Source of the DNA: an uncultured Lachnospiraceae bacterium
Lineage (GTDB): Bacteria; Bacillota; Clostridia; Lachnospirales; Lachnospiraceae
DNA: 64,000 bases
Assembly: GCA_951800145.1 (NCBI GenBank)
Contig: CATOJE010000003.1
Location: 1-64,000, forward strand
Reading direction: 5' to 3'
The notes below the pieces were generated by a model that saw nothing but the letters and a program-made list of their open reading frames with translations, was not told the DNA's origin and did not search any database. This document shows positions 17,761 to 26,578 of the stretch, in pieces; the stretch's first letter is position 1; each line of letters begins with the position of its first letter. Position numbers and translations under genes: made by a program.

Positions 17761-19002
17761 CTACTGGTCCTTCCAGCCCTCTTCCATAGCCTGCTTTGCT
17801 GTCTTTACCACTTCGCCGTTCTCCTTAAACTTTTTCGCGTCCTCCGGCCACTGGTCCTCTGGAACATTAGCATAGATGTCATCCACGGCCAGCCAGCCGC
17901 TCTCATATACGATGTGCAGATTGTCCGCGGTCACGCCGTAGAGGTAATCCTGTCCATTAATAAAGGGAACGTCCTTAAACCCATTATTCGCCGTGCCGTC
18001 CACAAAGCCCTCGATATCCCCGGTCTGTGCCAGCTGGATGGCTGCCCGAATGGTTAAATCCGCGATAAAGGGGTAGCACTGATATACGGTCATCCCCTGG
18101 GTCCCCTCCGCGATTCTCTGGCAGGCCGCCAGGTCACAGTCGATTCCCGTGGTCATCACCTGTCCGGAAAGCCCCTGCTCCTCTAATACGGTCAGAGCGG
18201 AGCCTGCGAAGGCGTCATTGGTAGTCATCAGGAACTGGATATCATTATTATTGGCTGTCATAGCATCCTCGATGTAGGATAAGGCCTCCTCCGCGTTCCA
18301 GTTATTACACCACTGTTCCGTGATAATGTTGACTTTTCCGCTGTCTACCGCGGGCTGGATGGCTTCCAGCTGTCCCTCATGAAGGTTCCGGGCATTAATA
18401 TCATCCGGCGCCCCTTCAATCAGCGCATAGTTTCCCTCCGGGGCGACACTTAAGGCGTATTCTCCCTGCATCCTTCCGCCCTCGTGAAGGTCATTTCCCG
18501 CAAAGTAGTCCACATCACAGTTCTGAGGATTCCGCTGGAAGGCAATCACAGGCACATCCGCCTCATGGGCTGACTGAATGATGGGTGTGGCCGCATCTGT
18601 ATCCAATGCAGTTAAAATCAGCACGTCCACCCCCTGGGTAATCAGGTTCTCGCACTGGCTGATCTGCTTGGCCATATCGTCATTGGCCGACTGTACCAAA
18701 AGCTCCACTCCCTCCTCGTCCGCTACCTTCTGCATAATATTCTGTGACTTCACCCAGTGCTCCTGCTGAAGCGTACCGAAGGAAAGGCCTATTTTAATAT
18801 CGCCGCCCTTCGCTCCTTCCCCGCCAGCCTCCTGAGAGGCCTCATCCTTATCTTCGGATTCTCCCGCTTTCTGAGCCTGGGCGGTAGCCGCCGTGGTGTC
18901 GGCCTGGCCGCCGCCATCGCCCTTTGAACCGGAACATCCTGTCAGTACTAGGGAAAGAGCCATCCCCATTGATAATGCCGCTGCTGTCAATCGTTTTTTC
19001 AT
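17761..19002 (-). CDS. Sugar ABC transporter substrate-binding lipoprotein (xylose/ribose type)
   Basis: The 413-residue protein is a lipoprotein: a signal peptide ends in LVLTGCSGS with Cys23 as the lipid anchor, followed by an Asp/Glu/Ala-rich linker to about residue 65. The mature part is a periplasmic-binding-protein type 1 fold (IKIGLSFGTLQQEHWVKSQN, DVLILTALDTDAATPIIQ, YALIEGAPDDINA, TTNDAFAGSA). It would capture the sugar outside the membrane and deliver it to the permease. It is the first gene of the operon, with a recognisable promoter at 19076-19120. The ligand cannot be read from the sequence. Confidence 0.93.
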   Translation of the reverse strand: MKKRLTAAALSMGMALSLVLTGCSGSKGDGGGQADTTAATAQAQKAGESEDKDEASQEAGGEGAKGGDIKIGLSFGTLQQEHWVKSQNIMQKVADEEGVELLVQSANDDMAKQISQCENLITQGVDVLILTALDTDAATPIIQSAHEADVPVIAFQRNPQNCDVDYFAGNDLHEGGRMQGEYALSVAPEGNYALIEGAPDDINARNLHEGQLEAIQPAVDSGKVNIITEQWCNNWNAEEALSYIEDAMTANNNDIQFLMTTNDAFAGSALTVLEEQGLSGQVMTTGIDCDLAACQRIAEGTQGMTVYQCYPFIADLTIRAAIQLAQTGDIEGFVDGTANNGFKDVPFINGQDYLYGVTADNLHIVYESGWLAVDDIYANVPEDQWPEDAKKFKENGEVVKTAKQAMEEGWKDQ

Positions 19003-19075
19003 CCTATTCTTTTCCTTTCTCCCATTGATCCGGCCTGGAATCCAAGGCCATTTGCTTTTGTTTTTTGTTATCCCT

Positions 19076-19120
19076 ATTATACTTGTGCAATTTCACCTGG
19101 TTAAGGCAGAAATCTAAGAT
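19076..19120 (-). promoter_or_regulatory. Promoter and operator-like motif of the sugar ABC operon
   Basis: Read on the minus strand, ATCTTAGATTTCTGCCTTAA (19120-19101) precedes a poor -35 and a perfect TATAAT (19081-19076). The same blocks ATCTTAGATT and TCTGCCTTAA occur upstream of deoC, with TCTGCCTTAA at the identical distance from a TAAAAT. A weak -35 behind a conserved motif suggests activator control. Confidence 0.6.
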
Positions 19121-19172
19121 GTGTGCTGTCAAAATGTTGGATTTTGTGTCGATGGACGTGGACAGTACAAAC

Positions 19173-19206
19173 AAATCCCCGCGGCTCTGCAGAGCCGCGG
19201 GGATTT
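19173..19206 (-). terminator. Intrinsic terminator downstream of deoC
   Basis: This is a perfect 34-bp palindrome, AAATCCCCGCGGCTCTGCAGAGCCGCGGGGATTT. On the minus strand it is followed by GTTTGTAC, and it stands between the deoC stop and the next operon's promoter. Confidence 0.85.
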
Positions 19207-19267
19207 GCTGATGCTTGTAACGAGAACGCCAAATCGCTATGTATGTTCATAATCTTCCTTAATCGCT

Positions 19268-19990
19268 CTATTCTCCAGCATAGGGAGGAATAATTCCCAC
19301 CTCACGCATGGTATCAAACATGTCTACGATGTAGGGAGCCTCCCGGCTTCCGATACGGTCACAGCCTGCCTTAATGAAGCATGCCGCGTTCTGAGGCTTG
19401 GGGAAAACCACCCCCGCCTTGATCTTAGTTGGTGTCCCCTTCACACACTCTTTAATCAGGAGGATCTGCTCTAAGGACGGTCCAAGGCAGGTTCCGCTGG
19501 AGGTCTTTACGAAGGTAGCTCCGGCCTCGATGATAATGTCACAGCCCGCCTTAATTTCATCATCCGTCAATAATCCCACCTCCAGAATCGGCTTCGTCAC
19601 AGCGCCCTGGGCAGCCTTTACATGCTCCTTCAACTCATGTAAGCAATAATCATATCGGTGATCCTTTAACGCTCCGATATTAAATACAAGATCCAGGGCA
19701 TTTGCCCCAAGCTTGATGGCATTCTTCGTGATGTCAATCTTCGTCTTTGTGTCAGAATAACCCATGGGGAAATCCAGCACAGCACCGATTTCACAGTCAA
19801 TGCCCTCTAACTCCTTCACCACAGTCGGCACCATGTTCAGTCCCGTCTGGTAGCAGCCGAACTGATACTTCTTCATCAGCTCCAGGTCCTCATACAGCTC
19901 CGCCGTGGTGGTTTCTCTCGTTCCGACGATGTTGAAATCGAATAATTTTGCAAACTCGTACTTGTCTTTGATTTTGGAAAGATCTATCAT
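19268..19990 (-). CDS. deoC: Deoxyribose-phosphate aldolase (DeoC family)
   Basis: The 240-residue class I aldolase has the Schiff-base lysine region ATFVKTSSGTCLG and the second conserved lysine in TKIKAGVVFPK. DeoC splits 2-deoxyribose 5-phosphate into glyceraldehyde 3-phosphate and acetaldehyde. The usual KTSTGF signature reads KTSSGT, so a related substrate is possible. I chose the ATG at 19990 with AGGAGG 6 bases upstream; the longer track ORF reads through the promoter. It has its own promoter and terminator but shares regulatory motifs with the adjacent ABC-transporter operon, so it probably belongs to the same sugar pathway. Confidence 0.88.
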   Translation of the reverse strand: MIDLSKIKDKYEFAKLFDFNIVGTRETTTAELYEDLELMKKYQFGCYQTGLNMVPTVVKELEGIDCEIGAVLDFPMGYSDTKTKIDITKNAIKLGANALDLVFNIGALKDHRYDYCLHELKEHVKAAQGAVTKPILEVGLLTDDEIKAGCDIIIEAGATFVKTSSGTCLGPSLEQILLIKECVKGTPTKIKAGVVFPKPQNAACFIKAGCDRIGSREAPYIVDMFDTMREVGIIPPYAGE

Positions 19991-20045
19991 GTTTCTCCTC
20001 CTGCATTGAATTGGTTTTGGCTGGTCGACCTTGGTTACAGCTTGT

Positions 20046-20112
20046 ATTTTAGTGGAAGATGAAGCAAATTTTAAGGCAGAAAACACAGAATCAAAATGGT
20101 AAAATCTAAGAT
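20046..20112 (-). promoter_or_regulatory. deoC promoter with motifs shared with the sugar ABC operon
   Basis: On the minus strand, ATCTTAGATT (20112-20103), then TCTGCCTTAA (20080-20071) and a TAAAAT -10-like box (20051-20046). TCTGCCTTAA to -10 spacing is 19 bases, exactly as at 19101-19081. Confidence 0.5.
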
Positions 20113-20180
20113 TCTTTCGCGGCTGCCCGCAGTCTCATTTCCCACCACATTTTCACGCCGTATATGGGAATATGTGTAAA

Positions 20181-20226
20181 CGATCCAAAAGATGGCGTAG
20201 AGACAACCACGCCATCTTTTGGATCG
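20181..20226. terminator. Bidirectional hairpin, 18-bp perfect stem
   Basis: CGATCCAAAAGATGGCGT pairs with ACGCCATCTTTTGGATCG over a 10-base loop. It follows a 28-codon minus-strand frame (20228-20314) that I cannot identify. The interval 20113-20552 holds otherwise only decayed sequence downstream of the Rpn-type fragment. Confidence 0.75.
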
Positions 20227-20552
20227 CTTACTTTTCATGCTTTTGCAGCTGAACCGGGATTTCATCAAAAATACTCTCTACCTTCCGCTCATAACCCTGC
20301 GCATACTTGATCATATCCCCATCCCTTTTACACCTCACAAGTCTGCCATAGATCCTTCACCTCATGCCGGAACCTCCTTGGTTACACCGTTTTACACAAA
20401 ATCAAGATTTTTCCAGCATAAGCAATTCCATTTCACTTTCTTCCCACAACGTCTTCCGTCTGATCCACTGTGGAAAGTTCAATGTATCCCCAAAATCCTT
20501 CATGCAGCTAACAGCCTCAGAACCCTCACGGCCCTGCCACACTTCGCCTCCA

Positions 20553-21299
20553 TCATTCATCAAACGATTGCTTCAACTTGCTGGCATATTTCGGTTGCTC
20601 CGCCTCTGGAACCTTTAATGCCTCCATAGCCTGCTTTGCAGTTAATTTCAATGTTTCCATCAGGTTTTCTATCGAGCTCAATATGCCCTGCTCAATGCCC
20701 CGTTCAATGCCAATCGCAATTCCTCTTTCTTCCACGCCTTTACTTAAATTGCACACATTCCGCACCTCGCTCTCTAATGTTCTTGTCATCTGAATTCCAA
20801 AATCATTCTGGAGTATTCTCTTCTTTTCTTCCGGCTCTCTTTTGGAAGAAAGCAGCACATCCAATAATTTCAAGATTCCCCCATAATTATCATCTCCGGA
20901 ATGGCCTAAACAAATCATCACTACTGTAAGCAAGTCATAATTCGCTTTCTTTTCCGCCGACTTACCAATCAGCTTTTCTTCCCTGATTGCATATTTAGAA
21001 ATCGTATTTTTACGCCGTTTTGGCGGGTTAGCACAGATCCATATAGAATAAACCTTGCGAATCCATTCATAATGAGAATCAATAAACTCTACCCCATACT
21101 GTGAGGATATCATTCGGCTACAATAATAAATCCCCCGTTTGATCAACGGATATCCAGGATAAAAATCATTTTGTGATTCCACATTGATAATTAATTTTGC
21201 GCTTTCTTTCCTTCCTGGAACCAAGGCATAAAAGCGAATGTCATAGTTGACCGTCCCCTCCTTTATGGTGCTGTCCTCAGTCCGTTCCCCTTTAATCAT
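20553..21299 (-). pseudogene. Rpn/PD-(D/E)XK nuclease family transposase, 5'-truncated
   Basis: The 248-residue frame matches the Rpn-type family abundant in Lachnospiraceae: YDIRFYALVPGRKESAKLII, INVESQNDFYPGYPLIKRGI, YYCSRMISSQYG, and the C-terminal KGVEERGIAIGIERGIEQGI. Intact members have about 60-80 further N-terminal residues. The frame stays similar to the family for about 16 codons upstream of the ATG (ending ADGSGE) and is then cut by a TAA, which shows a 5' truncation. The PD-(D/E)XK core residues in the VESQND region remain. Function of the family is recombination-promoting DNA cleavage; this copy is probably inactive. Confidence 0.7.
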
Positions 21300-21503
21300 C
21301 TCTCCACTTCCATCTGCTGTATATGCTCCTCCTGCCTTTTGATTATCTTCATTTTATCACAAAATGCGGGAATAAGCTATATTTTTCAGCGATTTATTTG
21401 GGATATTTTAGGAATTTATTGCTACCACTAAAAAACAAGAACGCCTGAAGAAGCAATGATGAACAATAGCGAGATGATCGGCATAAAAATTCATCTTAAA
21501 CAA

Positions 21504-21965
21504 CTATTGCTCAACCAACCACTCAATGAAATCGCGTACTGCACCATCTCCACCATTATGGTCTGCTATAAAATCAGCTAACTCTATAACCCTTTTTGCG
21601 GCATCCTTAGGACATCCAATAATACCGCCAGCCGTTTTTATTGCCTGCATGCAAAGAAGATCATTAATATCATCCCCGATATAGGCCACTGTAGAAAGTT
21701 CATTTACAACAGAAGATAATGTTTCTAGTTTATCTCTTACCCCTTGGTATATTTCGTTAATGCCAAGTTCTCTACAACGATTTAATACAATTTTAGATTC
21801 TCTTCCAGTAATTATAATTGGCACAATTCCTGCAGATAAGGCAATCTCATGGATTCCGCATCCATCCTTTATATTAAAGGCTTTATATAGTTCGTAATCG
21901 TTTCCCATATATATTTTTCCATCAGTTAATGTTCCATCAACATCCATTACCAGATATTTTATCAT
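21504..21965 (-). CDS. HAD-family phosphatase, KdsC-like
   Basis: The 153-residue protein has the HAD motifs in KdsC order: DVDGTLTDG (nucleophile Asp), IIITGRES, a Lys in VRDKLETL and GDDINDLLCM. KdsC enzymes dephosphorylate 3-deoxy-ulosonic acid 8- or 9-phosphates before CMP activation. It is the last gene of the polysaccharide operon, and a CMP-sugar-synthetase-like gene lies 4 kb upstream in the same operon, which supports a role in the same nucleotide-sugar pathway. The natural substrate is unknown because no NeuB/KdsA-type synthase is nearby. Confidence 0.85.
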   Translation of the reverse strand: MIKYLVMDVDGTLTDGKIYMGNDYELYKAFNIKDGCGIHEIALSAGIVPIIITGRESKIVLNRCRELGINEIYQGVRDKLETLSSVVNELSTVAYIGDDINDLLCMQAIKTAGGIIGCPKDAAKRVIELADFIADHNGGDGAVRDFIEWLVEQ

Positions 21966-21971
21966 TATCTC

Positions 21972-23061
21972 TTATCTCTCTTCCATATTGTATTCTCTTG
22001 ATAATAATTTCTTTACTCTTATTGTTCGTCGTATTTTTCCTTTTATAGTATCTTTTATCTTCTCCACTCCAAGAATTGTTAATATAATACTCATAGTGAA
22101 CATCAGTGTGCTGGCAGTTCTATTATCAAACACATAATATACATTTGTTTTATATAGATTTAAATCAAAATTATTAAATAGTTTATAGCGGATATGTAAT
22201 ATTCCCAAAATCGTCTGAAATATAAATCCAACGAATAAATGGTTAAGCATAACCGAATACGTATGCTTCCCAAGATAAATCATCAAGCTATTCCGACTTA
22301 ATCCATTCGATATTATCCTGGCAATTCGCAGCCAAAAAAGGATTCCTAAAAGAGCCGATATTATCATGATAAAATAAGGTTCATTAATATCCCCCAGTTC
22401 ATACCAAGCAATCGATCCCCAACCGTAAAAACAGTCAACAATGCACCGAAGTAATAGGATAAAAATAAAATATACGGAATTAGCAATTTTCAGTTCATAT
22501 CTTTCAAAATATCTTCCATATAGAAATCCCATTTCGTAAAAGAATAATCCCATAAGCGCCTTGCAGATATTAACAATCAGTCCAATGTATACTTCTGATC
22601 GATTATGGAATACAAATGCTCCAATAAGTATATAAGCTATAGCCGTAATAATATCTCGTTCCTTATTATCGATAAAAACTATGGTTTTTTGAACACACGC
22701 ATGCATAATCTGAATAATAAAAATTGTAATAACAAACCATGAGGGCATACAAAAACCAGTTGGCTGAATGTCTGTCCATGGACTTACTATCCAATTAAAC
22801 AAGTTGAAATTTTTTCCGAATGAAAAACCATAGTACTTATGCAATATCGTACTAAAAATTAAATAAAACCCAAAGTAAATATAAAACGGAAATAAAAGCT
22901 TCTTCGCCTTCTTTAATAAATATTTCTTTAAAGAGTTTATTTCCGAACATTGATAAAAATCCACATCCATTGTGTCCCATAACTACACAAATAATTCCTA
23001 TTGCAGATAATACTCCAAAGGTTACATTATATCGCTTGTCGTTTCCTGCTTCTATTGCCAT
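21972..23061 (-). pseudogene. Acyltransferase-3 family O-acyltransferase, frameshifted
   Basis: The start is in one frame (69-residue track ORF; FGVLSAIGIICVVMGHNG, the conserved first helix with the catalytic His). The remaining 330 residues are in another frame, beginning in recognisable sequence at SLKKYLLKKAKKLLFPFYIY. The segment usually lying between (the FHMPLFFFISGY loop) is absent, so a deletion of about 60-70 bases plus frameshift is likely. The rest has about ten membrane segments (MPSWFVITIFIIQIMH, SLMIYLGKHTYSVML). An intact enzyme would acetylate a sugar of the surface polymer. It could be on/off variation rather than permanent loss, but no simple repeat is at the junction. Confidence 0.75.
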
Positions 23062-23082
23062 TACCCATTAACCTCATTTAAA

Positions 23083-24021
23083 TTAATCATGATTGATACA
23101 TGACAATATTTTTGCTTTATTTAATCCATATTTTTCTTTAATTTCGGAAGCCGGACCGGATTCCATAAACAAATCATGAAAACCTACTGGTTTAATAATC
23201 GCTTTATGCTTTTCTCCTGCTAAAGCTTCACATATGGCAGAATATAGTCCTCCTACAATACTGTGATTCTCTACTGTAACAATTACTTCCACACTATCCG
23301 CAAGATCTTTAATATACTCTTCATCGATCGGTTTGATACTGCGAATATTAATGAATTTTCCCCTCTTACCAATCGCTTTTGCGGCCTCCCACCCTTCAAA
23401 AGCTTGGGCTAATGAACTGCCTTCAAATACAATAGCAAAATCATTCCCCTCGTCATAAATTACTTCGGCTTTACCAATTTCGAATGGGCAATTTCCCTTA
23501 TGGATAATAGGCTGCTCCTCACGTGCCACTCTCATAAAGCATGGGCCATCTATCGCAATCATTGCCTTGATTGCCGCAGCAACCTCATTTTCATCGGACG
23601 GACAAAGAACTGTCATCCTGGGAATAACACGACTTAGTGCTATATCCTCTGTTGAATGATGACCTGTACCATCAGCACCATCATCAACACCAGCATGCGT
23701 TCCTATTATTTTTACATTTAAGTTATTATTGCATACCTGACGTGTCTGAGAAAACGTCATTCCATTTGAAAAAATAGCAAGCGCCACATAGACCGGTATA
23801 AAACCTTCAATCGCCATACCCCCGGCAGCAGACATTGTACTTTGCTCTGCAATACCCATCTCAAAGAATCGCTCTGGATAAGCCTGGCTAAATTCATATA
23901 CATTTACTGATTTACTAACGTCACTGGAAAATACACAAATTTTATTGTTTTCTTTAGCAAGCTCAATCAGCGTATTTCCAATAGCCTCTTTTGGAATACT
24001 GTATTTATATTGATTCAACAT
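23083..24021 (-). CDS. Transketolase C-terminal subunit (split transketolase)
   Basis: The 312-residue protein covers the pyrimidine-binding and C-terminal domains: FFEMGIAEQSTMSAAGGMAI contains the Glu that activates thiamine diphosphate, and VTVENHSIVGGLYSAICEAL lies in the C-terminal domain. The ATG at 24021 has GGAGG 5 bases upstream and overlaps the N-terminal subunit gene by 17 bases, so the two subunits are co-translated. Split transketolases serve pentose shunts as well as special pathways. Embedding in a polysaccharide operon between an aldolase and a KdsC-like phosphatase points to sugar-precursor synthesis. Confidence 0.88.
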   Translation of the reverse strand: MLNQYKYSIPKEAIGNTLIELAKENNKICVFSSDVSKSVNVYEFSQAYPERFFEMGIAEQSTMSAAGGMAIEGFIPVYVALAIFSNGMTFSQTRQVCNNNLNVKIIGTHAGVDDGADGTGHHSTEDIALSRVIPRMTVLCPSDENEVAAAIKAMIAIDGPCFMRVAREEQPIIHKGNCPFEIGKAEVIYDEGNDFAIVFEGSSLAQAFEGWEAAKAIGKRGKFINIRSIKPIDEEYIKDLADSVEVIVTVENHSIVGGLYSAICEALAGEKHKAIIKPVGFHDLFMESGPASEIKEKYGLNKAKILSCINHD

Positions 24022-24853
24022 CGTTGCCTCCAATCTGTGCTTCAAGTTCTTCCTTTGCCACATTATACTGCTTTTCAGTAGGAATGTTTCTATGCCACTG
24101 ACCATCATTTTCCATAAAACTAATTCCTTTTCCCTTTACTGTATGTGCAATAATGCATTTTGGCTTCCCATATTGTGATTTAAGCGATGTAATTGCCGAA
24201 TCAATTTCTTCCATACTGTGGCCATTAATATCTTTTACAAACCACCCAAAGCTCTCCAGCCGCTCTTTAAGTGGTTCTATCGATATAACATTTTCCACTG
24301 GTTGATGTGAACATAATCCATTCCTGTCAATAATGAGAACTAAATTATCCAACTTAAAATGACCAGCTTCCATCAAAGCTTCCCATATTTGACCTTCATG
24401 AGTTTCCCCATCTCCAATCATTACGTATACTGTCTTTTTACTCTTCTTTAACTTTTTTGCAAATGCCATTCCTACTCCATAAGAAACTCCTTGACCCAAA
24501 AGCCCAGTTGTTACTTCTGTCTCGGGAATTTTTTCTCGGTTAGTATGCCCTGAAAGTCTCGAATTAAGCTTTCGAAAGGTAGAAAGTTCCTCATTCTTGA
24601 CAATCCCTATCTCGTTAAATTCTGCATAAAGTGCCGTGACAGCATGTCCCTTTGAAAGAATAAATCGATCCCTTTCATCAGAAGAATAATCAATCACGCA
24701 CTCCCCTAAATATGTAATAATATCACATGCTGAGAGAGCACCGCCGAGATGTCCTGAAGCTCCATCATGTACCATATTTAAAATTCTAAGTCGATTTTTC
24801 CAAGCTATATGCCTTAATTCATTATAGTTCACACTTACAGATTTTTTCATCAT
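24005..24853 (-). CDS. Transketolase N-terminal subunit (split transketolase)
   Basis: The 282-residue protein is the diphosphate-binding half: SGHLGGALSACDIITYLGE, DRFILSKGHAVTALYAEF, GLLGQGVSYGVGMAFAKK and the ThDP motif GDGETHEGQIWEALM. It would transfer a two-carbon ketol unit together with the partner encoded next. It starts 10 bases after the aldolase gene ends. The usual donor and acceptor cannot be inferred. Confidence 0.9.
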   Translation of the reverse strand: MMKKSVSVNYNELRHIAWKNRLRILNMVHDGASGHLGGALSACDIITYLGECVIDYSSDERDRFILSKGHAVTALYAEFNEIGIVKNEELSTFRKLNSRLSGHTNREKIPETEVTTGLLGQGVSYGVGMAFAKKLKKSKKTVYVMIGDGETHEGQIWEALMEAGHFKLDNLVLIIDRNGLCSHQPVENVISIEPLKERLESFGWFVKDINGHSMEEIDSAITSLKSQYGKPKCIIAHTVKGKGISFMENDGQWHRNIPTEKQYNVAKEELEAQIGGNDVESI

Positions 24854-24863
24854 TATTTCCTTC

Positions 24864-25892
24864 CTACAAACTCAGATATCCTTTTTCCAACTTAAACTTG
24901 TTATACAGTTCCGTTATTAAGGCTTTATTATAGCTTGGTTTATCTGGACCATGAACATTTGCTAAAATACGATTGATATCATATATACCCACATCACCCT
25001 TTTCAATAAGGAACTGGGCGTACTTTCGATTAATTCCATATTTAGAAGAAATAGCATAGGGTAGCTCATAATCCCAGTTCTTAATCTTCTTCAATTTGAT
25101 AAAGTATTGATCGATTAACTTATATATCTCATCCATGTTATAATTAGTTCCATGATATTTGTTCATGAACTCACAGATCTGTTCGATTCTTAAATTTCCC
25201 GGAACCTCACCAATTCCATATAGTGTCCCATCGATAAGAGCTATACGGTTTTTATCCTTTATTTGCAAAAACCTCTGTGCCAATGCATAGGAAATCCCCT
25301 TATTCTCATGAAGATGAATTCCAAGAATAATGTCCTTATCTAAATATTTATCAGCCAGTTCATATACGTATTCAATCTCAGGAACATCCAGCAATCCATA
25401 TGTATCTGCCATAGAAATTGCAAATGGATGAATATCATTAATACGTTTAAAATTATTGATCTTTTGCTCTTCAGTATAAGCGCCATAAAAATTGATCAAA
25501 TTAACGGAACATTTATATCCTTTCTTTATTGTCTTTTTGCAATTACTAATTCCTTCCTCAAAATCGTACACATGAAAGGTAGTACGGATAAGATCAATCA
25601 TCCCTCCATCGTAATCTTCGATATTATCTACATCAAACCGATAAGCCATAAGTGCAAAGCGGGTATTCTTTGTATCTTGAGGCAACACTTTTCTGGCATC
25701 TTCTATACTTCCAAAAAGAGAGATTTCTTTATCATAATGATTGGTAGTCAAAAATCCAAGCTCCACATAATCGATACCAGCTCTGCAAAGCCCATCAACC
25801 GTATCAATAATCATATTTTTTCCGAATCGCCCGCCATTTAAGTGGGAGCCATCTCGTAAGGATGTATCCAAAAGTATTATATTATCCTTCAT
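24864..25892 (-). CDS. HMGL-like (DmpG/isopropylmalate-synthase superfamily) aldolase
   Basis: The 342-residue TIM-barrel protein begins with the superfamily motif ILLDTSLRDGSHLNGG (metal-binding Asp, catalytic Arg) and has the metal-binding HLHEN motif near residue 195, followed by IDGTLYGIGEVPGN. Such enzymes condense or cleave 2-keto acids, typically pyruvate with an aldehyde or acetyl-CoA with a keto acid. Its genetic partners are a CMP-sugar-synthetase-like protein (2 bases upstream) and transketolase (10 bases downstream), so it may build the carbon chain of an ulosonic acid in place of NeuB/KdsA. The exact reaction is unknown. Confidence 0.82.
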   Translation of the reverse strand: MKDNIILLDTSLRDGSHLNGGRFGKNMIIDTVDGLCRAGIDYVELGFLTTNHYDKEISLFGSIEDARKVLPQDTKNTRFALMAYRFDVDNIEDYDGGMIDLIRTTFHVYDFEEGISNCKKTIKKGYKCSVNLINFYGAYTEEQKINNFKRINDIHPFAISMADTYGLLDVPEIEYVYELADKYLDKDIILGIHLHENKGISYALAQRFLQIKDKNRIALIDGTLYGIGEVPGNLRIEQICEFMNKYHGTNYNMDEIYKLIDQYFIKLKKIKNWDYELPYAISSKYGINRKYAQFLIEKGDVGIYDINRILANVHGPDKPSYNKALITELYNKFKLEKGYLSL

Positions 25893-25894
25893 AC

Positions 25895-26563
25895 CTATTT
25901 TGCCTCTTTCATTTTAATAAAATGATACACTGCATTTGCCAATTCAAAGTCATCTGCATTATCTACATCCACACATTCCACTGCATCACACTCCACAATA
26001 TAGGGATTCACCCCGCTTCTGGCATGATATTTAGTAAATGTATCCTTCGTAAATACATATGGCGATGGATTTTCAACATAAAACGGTTCCATATCCTGAG
26101 TACGTGGCGGATCACTTAAGTCAAAATTAAATGGTTTGCCATCCTTCCAGAAAAAGGTTTGTAATTTTTGACCTGCAAATGCAGATGAATAATTTTCAAA
26201 TTGAACTGCTCTTATACATTCTTTTATATGCTCAATTGTGGTAAATGGAGCAGTTGCATGACAAAGAACATATATATCAGCATCAACAGAATTTACAAAC
26301 TCTTCGTATATCGCTCTTCCTTTGCAATACTTATCATCCAAATATTCCGGTCTCTGTAGCCACTCAACACCTTCCGGTAAATACTCGACAATTTCCCCAC
26401 TGCTGCAATAGCAATATACTTCATCAATGTATTCACCCTTTAGTTCTGCAAGCTTTTCTAGAATTACACTCACAAGCGGAGTTCCATCAGTAAACCGTTT
26501 AAGATTCTTCCCAGGAAACCGCTCATTATTTAATTTAATTGGCACAAAAGCTACTGTTTTCAT
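25895..26563 (-). CDS. Acylneuraminate cytidylyltransferase-family protein (CMP-sugar synthetase)
   Basis: The 222-residue protein has the nucleotide-binding start AFVPIKLNNERFPGKNLKRF, the LCHATAPF motif and a C-terminal ECVDVDNADDFELANAVY, all as in NeuA/KdsB-type enzymes. It would transfer CMP from CTP to an acidic sugar. The usual SKRIPGKN reads NERFPGKN, which is common in uncharacterised members. It is followed by the aldolase, transketolase and phosphatase genes, so it defines this as a CMP-sugar pathway. The sugar is not sialic, legionaminic or pseudaminic acid by gene content, because the matching synthase and epimerase genes are absent from the window. Confidence 0.87.
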   Translation of the reverse strand: MKTVAFVPIKLNNERFPGKNLKRFTDGTPLVSVILEKLAELKGEYIDEVYCYCSSGEIVEYLPEGVEWLQRPEYLDDKYCKGRAIYEEFVNSVDADIYVLCHATAPFTTIEHIKECIRAVQFENYSSAFAGQKLQTFFWKDGKPFNFDLSDPPRTQDMEPFYVENPSPYVFTKDTFTKYHARSGVNPYIVECDAVECVDVDNADDFELANAVYHFIKMKEAK

Positions 26564-26578
26564 TAGCTATTATTCTCC

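Noticed and set aside
20071-20268. 65-residue minus-strand ORF
   Set aside because: It runs through the 18-bp stem hairpin and the deoC promoter region, has no family match and no ribosome site.
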